Shown: one piece after another, positions 21,193-30,640 of the stretch
Position numbering within the stretch: the stretch's first letter is position 1
Layout: the number at the start of each line of letters is the position of its first letter
From: Lolium rigidum
Taxonomy: Eukaryota > Streptophyta > Magnoliopsida > Poales > Poaceae
Assembly (NCBI RefSeq): GCF_022539505.1
Contig: NC_061514.1
Span: 34,935,769-34,999,768 of the forward strand
Direction: 5' to 3'
Length of the DNA stretch: 64,000 nt
Made by a program: the position numbers and the translations under genes
The notes under the pieces: model-generated
Databases searched by the model: none
What the model was told of the DNA's origin: nothing
What the model saw: only the letters and a program-made list of their open reading frames with translations

Positions 21193-21545
21193 GCAACTAG
21201 TTGCGCCCGCACCCCATTTTTGTTCTGACATTTCCAAGTTTTCAAAAAAATGCAAACTAAAATTTTAGACATACATTCTATTGTATCTTGTGCATCTGTG
21301 AAATTTCATCCAAAAATATGTCACAATGTGGCCTACACAAAAAGAACAAATGATGTGTAAATAGTACGTGACACTATTTACGTGCGTCTTCTCTTTTTTA
21401 CACAGGTCACATTTTGACATATTTTTGGATGAAACTTCACAGATGCACAAGAAACAACACAATGTATGTCTAGAATTTTAGTTTGCATTTTTTGGAAACT
21501 TAGAAGTGTCACAACAAAAAATGGGGTGCGGGCGCAACTAATTGC
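21193..21545. mobile_element. Foldback MITE with long inverted repeats
   Basis: The two halves are imperfect reverse complements over about 150 bp each: the left arm begins GCAACTAGTTGCGCCCGCAC and the right arm, reversed, GCAATTAGTTGCGCCCGCAC. Both share the phrases caccccattttt, atgcaaactaaaatt and catccaaaaatatgtca. A central loop of about 60 bp separates the arms. It has no coding capacity and is nested in the TIR transposon. Confidence 0.8.
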
Positions 21546-21599
21546 AAATGAGAGTTTCCCGTCCTATTCTCACCAAATCTAAATCAACCTCGCTATCTT

Positions 21600-22098
21600 G
21601 TCTCTCTCATCCTCTCAACCTCTCCTTCTCTCATCTCTCACTCTCTCACTCTGGAAGCCCGGCGACGGAGGGGCGGGGTCTCTCCCGTCTTGCCCTGCGA
21701 TGGTGGGGGAGTGGAATGTGACGGAGGGGAGGCCACGGAGGTTCTCTCCCGGCGAGTCCCGCGGTGGAGGGAAGTGGAAGGAGACGGAGGATCTCTCTCG
21801 GCGATCTCCGGGACGGAGGGCAGGGAGCGGCGACGGAGGGAAGCGCGGGGTGGAGGGGACGACAGCGACGGAGGGCGCCTGGCAAGGTGAGGATCGGCGG
21901 TGTTGGTGGAGGCCAGCGACGGGAGAAGCGGCGGCTGCGGCGTCGGACATGGCCGGCGAGGGGAGAAGCAGCGGCTGCGACGTCGGACATGGCCGGCGAG
22001 GGGAGGAGCGGTGGCGGCGGTGGGTGGTTTCGGCCGCCGGAGCTAGGCGAGGAAGGAGTGGGCCGCGGCGGCTCAACTTCACGTCTTCTGTAAGTATG
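21600..22098 (+). other. GC-rich exon-like block, unrecognised
   Basis: A CT-rich leader (tctctcatcctctcaacc) precedes a GC-rich segment that ends at a consensus donor (cttctgtaagtatg, about 22087-22100). A roughly 40-bp unit containing gtcggacatggccggcgagg is tandemly duplicated (near 21942 and 21983). It may be the first exon of a captured gene or of the gar2-related gene downstream. No reading frame can be assigned to a family. Confidence 0.4.
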
Positions 22099-22375
22099 TC
22101 CTCTCTAATGCCATTCATTAATGTGAATTTGCTAGTATCTGAATTCGATTAGAGTCGCAGCACATGAACTGTATGTGAGCCTATGGATCCGTTATGTTGT
22201 GATGTGCAAAATTTCGATGAGATATCATCTAGCTCCCTTAAGCATTTGAGCATCACTGGTTGTTGCTCTGACTGAGCATCGAAGTTTCTCTGTACTCTGT
22301 ATTGTCTGAGTATGGAAGTTCAGCACATAAGGTGCATACCCCAGCTTGGCGTATTTCTGGGCTGTACATTCATGC

Positions 22376-23400
22376 ATCCAAGGTTTGGTCCTCAGATAAG
22401 AGAGCTTCAGTAGCAAAAAACATTGTTTATGGTCTTGTTTCTGTTGCAAAGTCCTGCAGTAATGATGCTTTGAGGTAAGATATGGATAATGCTATACTGA
22501 CCATATGAGATATGGCATAAGAATTATGTTTTTTCCATTAATAGTTTACACTTAATGCAGGTTGACATTCTGGCTGTTCAATACAGTTATCCTCAGGGAC
22601 ATAATCTCAAAATCTTGACATTTCACACCAAATGAGTCCAACCATGATGACTAACAATATAAATGGTGATGCACATTGGTTTGATGGGAAATCCACGCCA
22701 ATGCTATGGAAAAACAACTCCAATGGGAAACAAACCAAACATGTTGTACTGAATATACCAGATGATTGGAAAGAAACAAGTACAATTTTAGCTGCACTAG
22801 AGAGGATTGAATCCTGGATATTTCTCGGATTGTCGAGACAATGTGCTGGCAGGTAATATTTTACTCAGATCATATGATCTTGTTGACTCTTAAGTCTTAA
22901 CTGTGAGCATTCCTTGCTCCAAACTAGGCTTGCAATCCTATAAGAATTACTCTGGAGTGATTCTTTTAGCCCTACTGATCTCTAAATAATTCTTGTTTCT
23001 CCACATTGTGAATTTTCTGAAGAACGTTCTTTTCCAGGCATTTAACTCCTCACATGCAAACCCCAACAGAAGGTTCCTCAACCCCAAAGGCTAGGAGAGT
23101 GTCAGACCCTTCTTTGGGTGATCAGCAGCAAGACAACTTTTCTGTTAACTTGTGGAAGGCTGCCTTTCACGACGTGTTCAGTAGAATTTGCCCCGTTCGT
23201 GCTGGTGGGCATGAGTGACTGTTTGCCAGTATTGGCAAAACTGCTGTTCATGAGTTCATCGACGCCCTTCGTTTCAAAAGATTAGGCATCTTTCATTATT
23301 GCTACTGTAACATGTATTTGATTTGTTCTGCTAGAAATGTGTAACCCGTTTAGATGTTGCAATGTTTAATGCCATCCTTCGTGAATCAGCTAGCAAGATA
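22376..23400 (+). pseudogene. Captured fragment of gar2-related (At2g42320-type) plant gene
   Basis: Exon one (about 22376-22473) reads KVWSSDKRASVAKNIVYGLV and then SVAKSCSNDALR, before a GTAAGA donor. Exon two starts after gcag at 22561 with LTFWLFNTVILRDIIS and continues to VLNIPDDWKETSTILAALER and ESWIF, where one base is missing so that the expected SRIVETMCWQ is out of frame. The next exon, after tttccag (23038), reads LTPHMQTPTEGSSTPK, QQQDNFSVNLWKAAF, and RICPVRAGGHE, where the expected CGCLP is lost by a small deletion. RLDVAMFNAILRESASKIPA follows at about 23350. These are hallmark blocks of the plant nucleolar gar2-related/EEIG1-C2-type proteins. Introns are retained, so capture was from DNA. 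The N-terminal C2-like part and the far C-terminus are absent and the copy cannot encode the full protein. Confidence 0.75.
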
Positions 23401-24280
23401 CCAGCTGATCCTATATGATAGTTATGATGGGTGGAATGATGATGCCCCTTTTGGTGCCTACCTCGATGCCGCCCAGAGTGGAAAGGACGAAGATAGTTCA
23501 TCGCTATGTTCAAATATTATGTTTTTTTTTTCTTTTAAAATTATAGTGTGCCCATGAACGAATAATGAGAATAAGTGCACCAATAGTCCATATGTAGAAC
23601 ACTTTTAATTAAATATTACTATTGGTACATTGGTACGTAATCATTTGATAAAGTTCTGAATCTCAGTAGCTAGATGATTACATGCCAAGGCTACAAGAAT
23701 ACAAGCTGATTACATGCCAAGGCTACAAGAATACAAGCAGAGGAAGAGAGTACGCAAGAGAATAATTACTAAGCTAGCTCGCACGGGCAGATCGGCTAAA
23801 TGAATGATCAAAATAAACAAACTACCTTACTACAAGGAAACGTACATTTCAATCTACTCCTTGTAATTACAAGTTCTATCGATATCAATATCGATCGGCA
23901 ACAGTAGATGCTCAGCTGACCACTCTACAGTTGGTCTTGATTACATTGTTGTTGCTGTCAGCATGAAGTCTGTCAGGAACGGAACGGGAAGCCTAGTCAG
24001 AGGTGCTCGGGTCAGTGAGCAGCGCCTGGTTGGAGGCTGGCAGGCCACGGTCGGCGAGCTACGCTGCGTCATCCCGATCGTGTGCGCCTTGCAAATTATG
24101 CAAAAAATCGTCGAGGAAAGCACGAGTGGCCGGCTTGGAAGGTAACCCTGGCTGGGATCCACGTCGCCGAACGTCCATGTTCCGATCCCGTCGCCGACTG
24201 GGGGAGATCCATGGATAGCCTCTGCGCCACCTCCTGCCGCTAGTCCTATCGACGACAGGCGCTAACCACCACGTACCGTT
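23401..24280 (+). other. Mixed sequence in the right part of the TIR transposon
   Basis: A short open segment (YDGWNDDAPFGAYLDAAQ near 23425-23480) may be a second captured exon. A direct repeat of about 30 bp (gattacatgccaaggctaca) occurs at 23677 and 23709. From 23940 to 24280 the composition becomes GC-rich, without a recognisable family. Confidence 0.35.
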
Positions 24281-24490
24281 CGCCTGCGACGCGGAGAGGA
24301 CGGGGCCTGACCTCCAGCGATCACCGCGACGTGGGGAGGGGCGGCGGCTAGCGCCTGCGACGGAGAGGACGGGGGCCTGACCTCCAACGATCCGGGCGAC
24401 ATGGGGAGGGGCGGCGGCGGCTGGCGCCTACGACGGAGAGGACAGGGCCTGACCTCCAGCGATCCCAGCGACATGGGGAGGGTGGCGATC
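24281..24490. repeat. About 72-bp GC-rich minisatellite, three copies
   Basis: Units start cgcctgcgac (24281), cgcctgcgac (24352) and cgcctacgac (24425). Each contains gcctgacctccarcgatc and gacatggggaggg-like phrases. It lies close to the 3' end of the TIR transposon. Confidence 0.9.
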
Positions 24491-24735
24491 GGACGCTCCT
24501 GTGTGAAGAAGGCCACGACGAGTCCAATATAGAGCAATCAGGCCTGATTGATTTGGTTGCTCAACATTTTTTTATTCTGATTTGATGAGTTGACAATAAA
24601 ACGTCCGTTTATAATTGTTATAGCATTATAGAAGTTACACAATATTTATCACCGATTTAATCAACGGCCACGAAATTTTTGATTAGATGGAACCCAAATT
24701 TAATTAGACGGAACCTAGGTTCCGTGCCAATCACC

Positions 24736-24867
24736 GTAAAAGAGCTCTACAATAGTTACAGTAGACTCACCACTAGAACTTTCTTATATTACAAAAAAAA
24801 GCATGGGATGGCAACGGTGCTTGTGCGGATGTAATCGCCTTTTCATTAAACAAAAAGTATCATTGAT
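24736..24867. repeat. Repeat R, copy 1, right part, plus 22-bp direct repeat
   Basis: The phrases caccactagaactttcttat and cttgtgcggatgtaatcgcc align with 53628-53647 and, across the hAT MITE, with 53676-53685 joined to 54229-54236. Bases 24846-24867 exactly repeat 20812-20833. Confidence 0.7.
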
Positions 24868-25958
24868 CTGAGAGTGACGGCGGGTAGGTTTTGTAGGCGC
24901 AGCCAAGAGTTCAACGCCCTTCGACATGGACGAAGAAGGTGCCTGAATATAGATTCTGACATTGTTCACATCCTGCTGAAATTGAGAGAAAACAACGAGT
25001 CCTATAAACTTTCTCTCCGCTGCACCTGGGTTCTTGCGAGTCTTCCATGCAGCATTTGAATACAGTTTGGGTCCTATAATTAATAATCCAGTTTTAATTT
25101 TGCTTCCATCTTGAGCTTTATGCTTTGATCTTGCACCATCTCGGGTTTGTTTGTTGGATACATGTTCCTACATAGAAGAAGTCTGAAGGGTAGCAACCAA
25201 CTCCAAATGTTGTTGAATTGCACATGCCATCTGCTGAATTTTGTGAGGTGCTTCCTCTTTCCTGGAAGATAAATTGTCGTTTCTAGATTTCCAAAGGCAC
25301 CACGTAAAGGTTAGTATGTTCGGCAAGGAAGCATGAGGTTGGTTCATGTTCAAAAAATTCAGAATGATTTGAAAAAGGGATTCAAAATTAACCGTAAGAT
25401 AATTGATCTTACAAACCAAGGGGCACTAAACCATGCAGCTCTAGCAAAATTACAATTAAATAAAAAGTGTATATCATCTTCTAAGAAATCCGCATCCGAA
25501 CACTTGCAGTCTTGGAGTTATATATTTATTTCTCCAAATTTGCTTTAGAAGATGGACTCTGACAAGGTAAACTTGCCTTGGCTTTGGCTTACCTAGTTCT
25601 TGTAGTTTTTGAAGACAAGCACAGTAATCACTTTTTTGTTCGTTTACCCGAGGGTGTGAGTTTCTAGCATATAATATTGTTGTCCTGAGAGGAGATGATT
25701 GTTGTTTGTTTGATAATATTTTCCATATGTACCTGAAAAAGCGCATCAATTAGCTGGTTGTTACATGCCTTTTGGTTAGGGAGCCACAAATCCTTGACAT
25801 GGGAAGGATAAATAAAGTTGTCCCATTGCACAATGAGATTGTCATAGATGGTGTACCAATCTTAACACCACGGGGAAATCCAAATAGAAATGTTCCCAAT
25901 TGTGATTTTGTAGAACGAGTGGTCTTTGAGTATTGGTGGAACTTTGAGAATTGAGCTC
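24868..25958 (-). mobile_element. LINE fragment, 3' part (zf-RVT and RNase H region), interrupted at 25958
   Basis: Minus-strand remnants include KSRNDNLSSRKEEAPHKIQQ (about 25280), the upstream zinc-domain region RQVYLVRVHLLKQIW (25560), and at 25075-24868 an RNase H-like segment with AAWKTRKNPGAAERKFIGL, VRIYIQAPSSSMSKGVELL. The order matches the C-terminal half of a plant LINE ORF2. The upstream part continues after the LTR element, at 34113. Stops and frameshifts are frequent. Confidence 0.8.
25954..25958 (+). repeat. Target-site duplication agctc (left copy)
   Basis: agctc precedes the 5' LTR here and follows the 3' LTR at 34113-34117. It is the expected 5-bp integrase duplication. Confidence 0.85.
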
Positions 25959-27553
25959 TGATACGCCTCCGACGTATCGATAATTTCTTATGTTCCATGC
26001 CACATTATTGATGATATCTACATGTTTTATGCATACTTTATGTCATATTTATGCATTTTCCGGCACTAACCTATTAACGAGATGCCGAAGAGCCAGTTGC
26101 TGTTTTCTGCTATTTTTGGTTTCAGAAATCCTAGTAAGGAAATATTCTCGGAATTGGACGAAATCAACGCCCAGGGGCCTATTTTTACACGAAGCTTCCA
26201 GAAGACCGGAGGACTTACGAAGTGGGGCCACGAGGCGCCGCCACAACAGGGCGGCGCGGCCTGGGCCTTGGCCGCGCGGCCCTGGCGTGTGGGGCCCTCG
26301 TGTGGCTCGCTGACCTGCCCTTCCGCCTACATATAGTCTTCGTCGCGAAACCCCCAGTACCGAGAGCCACGATACGGAAAACCTTCCAGAGACGCCGCCG
26401 CCGCCAATCCCATCTCGGGGGATTCAGGAGATCGCCTCCGGCACCCTGCCGGAGAGGGGAATCATCTCCCGGAGGACTCTTCACCGCCATGGTCGCCTCC
26501 GGAGTGATGAGTGAGTAGTTCACCCCTGGACTATGGGTCCATAGCAGTAGCTAGATGGTCGTCTTCTCCTTATGTGCTGCATTGTCGGATCTTGTGAGCT
26601 GCCTAACATGATCAAGATCATCTATCTATAATGCTATATGTTGTGTTTGTTGGGATCCGATGGATAGAGAATATTATGTTATGTTGATGATCAATCTATT
26701 ACCTATGTGTTGTTTATGATCTTGCATGCTCTCCGTTATTAGTAGAGGCTCTGGCCAAGTTTTTACTCTTAACTCCAAGAGGGAGTATTTATGCTCGATA
26801 GTGGGTTCATGCCTCCATTAAATGCTGGGACGAGTGACGGAAAGTTCTAAGGTTGTGGATGTGCTGTTGCCACTAGGGATAAAACATTGATGCTATGTCC
26901 GAGGATGTAGTTATTGATTACATTACGCACCATACTTAATGCAATTGTCTCGTTGTTTGCAACTTAATACCGTAAGGGGTTCGGATGATAAACCTGAAGG
27001 TGGACTTTTTAGGCATAGATGCATGCTGGATAGCGGTCTATGTACTTTGTCGTAATGCCCAATTAAATCTCACTATACTCATCATACCATGTATGTGCAT
27101 GGTCATGCCCTCTTTATTTATCAATTGTCCAACTGTAATTTGTTCACCCAACATGCTATTTATCTTATGGGAGAGACACCTCTAGTGAACTGTGGACCCC
27201 GGTCAATTCTTTTACATCGAATACAATCTACTGCAATACTTGTTCTACTGTTTTCTGCAAACAATCATCATCCACACTATACATCTAATCCTTTGTTACA
27301 GCAAGCCGGTGAGATTGACAACCTCACTGTTCGTTGGGGAAAAGTACTTTGGTTGTGTTGTGCAGGTTCCACGTTGGCGCCGGAATCCCTGGTGTTGCGC
27401 CGCACTACATTCCTCCGCCATCAACCTTCAACGTGCTTCTTGAATCCTACTGGTTCGATAAATCTTGGTTTCTTACTGAGGAAAAACTTGCTGCTGTGCG
27501 CATCATACCTTCCTCTTGGGGTTCCCAGCGGACGTGTTAATTACGCGCAATCA
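25959..27553 (+). repeat. 5' LTR of Athila-like element
   Basis: It starts TGATACGCCTCCGACGTATC and ends TTACGCGCAATCA. A TATA-like catatag lies at about 26329 ahead of the R region. The same family of LTR recurs at 57508 and, in part, at 18277-19720. Long open frames within it are artefacts of a conserved non-coding LTR. Confidence 0.93.
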
Positions 27554-27564
27554 AGCTCTTTTTC

Positions 27565-27582
27565 TGGCGCCGTTGCCGGGGA
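27565..27582 (+). promoter_or_regulatory. Primer binding site, tRNA-Asp type
   Basis: TGGCGCCGTTGCCGGGGA, a perfect 18-base complement to the tRNA-Asp 3' end as I know it, lies 11 bases after the LTR. It would prime minus-strand DNA synthesis. Confidence 0.9.
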
Positions 27583-27806
27583 GATCAAGACACGCTGCAA
27601 TGGGAGTCTCCACAATCCAATCTCTTTACTTTGTTTTTGTCTTGCTTTATTTTATTTACTTTCTTGTTTGCTGCATTATATCAAAACACAAAAAAATTAG
27701 TTGCTAGCTTTACTTTATTTACTGTCTTGCACTCTATATCAAAAACACAAAAAAGTTAGTTACTTGCATTTATTTTATCTAGTTTGCTTTATTTACTACT
27801 GCTAAA

Positions 27807-29922
27807 ATGGGTACTCCTGAAAATACTAAGTTGTGTGATTTCACAACTACTAATAATAATGATTTCCTATGCACACCTATTGCTCCACCTGCTACTACAG
27901 CAGAATTCTTTGAAATTAAACCTGATTTACTGAATCTTGTTATGAGAGAGCAATTTTCTGGTGTTAGTTCTGATGATGCTGCTGCCCATCTCAATAATTT
28001 TGTTGAATTGTGTGAAATGCAAAAGTATAAAGATGTAGATGGTGACATTATAAAATTAAAATTGTTTCCTTTCTCATTAAGAGGAAGAGCTAAAGATTGG
28101 TTGCTATCTCTCGCCTAAGAATAGTATTGATTCATGGACTAAATGCAAGGATGCTTTTATTGGTAGATATTATCCTCCCGCTAAAATTATATCTTTGAGG
28201 AGTAGCATAATGAATTTTAAACAATTGGATAATGAGCATGTTGCACAAGCTTGGGAAAGAATGAAATCTTTGGTAAAGAATTGCCCAACCCATGGACTGA
28301 CTACTTGGATGATCATCCAAACCTTTTATGCAGGACTGAACTTTTCTTCGCGGAACCTATTGGATTCAGCTGCTGGAGGTACCTTTATGTCCATCACTCT
28401 TGGTGACGCAACAAAGCTTCTTGATAATATGATGATTAATTACTCTGAATGGCACACGGAAAGAGCTTCACAAGGTAAGAAGGTAAATTCTGTCGAAAAA
28501 ACCTCTTCCTTGAGTGATAAGATTGATGCTATTATGTCTATGCTTGTGAATGATAGGACTAATAATGATCCTAATAATGTTCCGTTAGCTTCATTGGTTG
28601 CTCAAGAAGAACATGTTGATGTAAACTTCATTAAAAATAATAATTTCAACAACAATGCTTATCGGAACAATTCTAGTAACAACTATATGCCATATCCTTA
28701 TAATAATGGTAACGGTTATGGTAATTCTTATGGGAATTCTTACAACAATAATAGGAACACACCCCCTGGACTTGAAGCTATGCTTAAAGAATTTATTAGT
28801 ACACAAACTGCTTTTAACAAATCTGTTGAGGAAAAGCTCGATAAAATTGATATTCTCGCTTCTAAGGTTGATAGTCTTGCCTCTGATGTTGATCTTTTAA
28901 AATTGAAAGTTATGCCTAATAGGGATATTGATAATAAGATTGTTACTACAGCAAATGCCATCCAAGTTCGAATTAATGAGAATATTAGATTGATGGCCGA
29001 ATTGCATGCTAGGTGGGAAAGAGAAGAAAATGAAAAACTAGCTAAAGAGAATAATGTAGCTAAAGTTTGGACTATTACCACCACTAGAAATGCTAATGCT
29101 CCACATGTTGCTGCACCTCCTACTAATAATGGTAAAAGAATTGGTGTTGTCAATGTTTCCACTTCTAATGCAAAGCCTGCAAAACTGCTGAAAACTGCTA
29201 AAACTGCTGAAACTGCCTGTGATAAAACTGCTGAAATTTTTTCCAACATTGGGGATGATGATCCCAATGCTTTAGATTATAATGGTTTGGATTTTCATGA
29301 TTGCCACATCTCTGAAGTTATAAAGTTCTTACAAAAACTTGCTAAGAGTCCTAATGCTAGTGCTATAAACTTGGTTTTCACAAAACATATTACAAATGCT
29401 CTCATAAAAGCTAGAGAAGAGAAACTAGAACGTGAAGCTTCTATTCCTAGGAAGCTAGAGGATGGTTGGGAGCCCATCATTAAGATGAAGGTCAATGACT
29501 TTGATTGTAATGCTTTATGTGATCTTGGTGCAAGTATTTCCGTTATGCCTAAGAAAATCTATAATATGCTTGACTTGCCACCATTGAAAAATTGTTATTT
29601 GGATGTTAATCTTGCTGATCATTCTACAAAGAAACATTTGGAGAGAGTTGATAATGTTCGCATTACCGTTAACAATAACCTAGTCCCCGTTGATTTTTTT
29701 GTCTTGGATATTGAATGCAATGCATCTTGTCCCATTATATTGGGAAGACCTTTTCTTCGAACTGTTGGAGCTATCATTGATATGAAGGAAGGTAATATTA
29801 AATATCAATTTTCTCTCAAGAAAGGTATGGAACACTTCCCTAGAAAGAGAATGAAGTTACCTTTTGATTCTATTATTAGAACAAATTATGATGTTGATAC
29901 TTCGTCTCTTGATAACACTTGA
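27807..29922 (+). pseudogene. Athila-type gag plus aspartic protease ORF with one frameshift
   Basis: The start at 27807 (MGTPENTKLCDFTTTNNND) follows the leader. The gag domain has EFFEIKPDLLNLVMREQF, LFPFSLRGRAKDWLLSL, and after an extra C near 28111 continues with CKDAFIGRYY, NFKQLDNEHVAQAWERMKSL, FYAGLNFSSRNLLDSAAGG. An asparagine-rich linker follows (28640-28760). The pepsin-like protease segment has the Athila-type active site in NALCDLGASISVMPKK (about 29505) and the second strand CPIILGRPFLRTVGA (about 29730). The stop is at 29922. The extra base interrupts an otherwise open 2.1-kb frame; the copy at 59.4 kb lacks it. The gag would form the particle and the protease would process it. 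No zinc knuckle was seen. Confidence 0.9.
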
Positions 29923-29924
29923 TA

Positions 29925-29991
29925 TACACTTTCTGCGCCTAGCTGAAAGGCGTTAAAGAAAAGCGCTTATGGGAGACAACCCATGTTTTTA
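29925..29991 (+). other. Conserved motif downstream of gag-protease stop
   Basis: A 67-bp block containing ctgcgcctagctgaaaggcg, ttaaagaaaagcgctt and tgggagacaacccatg is nearly identical at 61485-61551. A shorter version exists in the 251-aa-ORF element (17312-17331, minus strand). It is not coding in these contexts; it could be a folded RNA signal. Confidence 0.7.
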
Positions 29992-30611
29992 TTACAGTAC
30001 TTTTATTTTATATTTGAGTCTTGGAAGTTGTTACTACTGTAGCAACCTCTCCTTATCTTAGTTTTGTGCATTGTTGTGCCAAGTAAAGTCTTTGATAGTA
30101 AGGTTCATACTAGATTTGGATTACTACGCAGAAACAGATTTCTTTGCTGTCACGAACCTGGGCCTAATTCTCTGTAGGTAACTCAGAAAATTATGCCAAT
30201 TTACGTGATTGATCCTCAGATATGTACGCAACTTTCATTCAATTTGAGAATTTTCATCTGAGAAAGTCTGGTGCCTCAATAAAATTCGTCTTTACGAACT
30301 GTTCTGTTTTGACAGATTCTGCCTTTTATTTCGCATTGCCTGTTTTGCTATGCTTGATGGATTTTTCTATTCCATTGACTTTCAGTAGCTTTGTGAATGT
30401 CCAGAAGTGTTAAGAATGATTATGTCACCTCTGAACATGTAAATGTTAATTGTGCACTAACCCTCTAATGAGTTGTTTTGAGTTTGGTGTGGAGGAAGTT
30501 TTCAAGGATCAAGAGAGGAGGATGATACAATATGATCAAGGAGAGTGAAAGCTCTAAGCTTGGGGATGCCCCGGTGGTTCACCCCTGCATATTTTAAGAA
30601 GACTCAAGCGT

Positions 30612-30640
30612 CTAAGCTTGGGGATGCCCAAGGCATCCCC
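30612..30640 (+). repeat. Internal polypurine-tract copy fused to a hairpin
   Basis: ctaagcttggggatgc (30612-30627) equals the 16 bases before the 3' LTR. ggggatgcc (30620-30628) pairs with ggcatcccc (30632-30640) across a 3-base loop. The same arrangement is at 62173-62201. Confidence 0.8.

Larger units (their letters stand above)
20933..24735 (+). mobile_element. TIR transposon carrying host gene fragments (Pack-MULE-like)
   Basis: The left end reads GGTGATTGGCA and the right end TGCCAATCACC (24725-24735), an 11-bp perfect terminal inverted repeat. A subterminal phrase aattagacggaacc occurs near both ends. The interruption of repeat R at exactly these points (compare 53620-53635) shows it is an insertion. 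No transposase was found. The cargo includes a broken gar2-related gene on the plus strand and a GC-rich exon-like block. The superfamily is uncertain: no clean 9-bp target duplication is visible (gttttag at left, gtaaaag at right). Confidence 0.65.

Noticed and set aside
27089..27700. 203-aa ORF in the 5' LTR and leader
   Set aside because: Crosses the LTR end and primer binding site; the corresponding frame in the 3' LTR is different, so it is not a gene.
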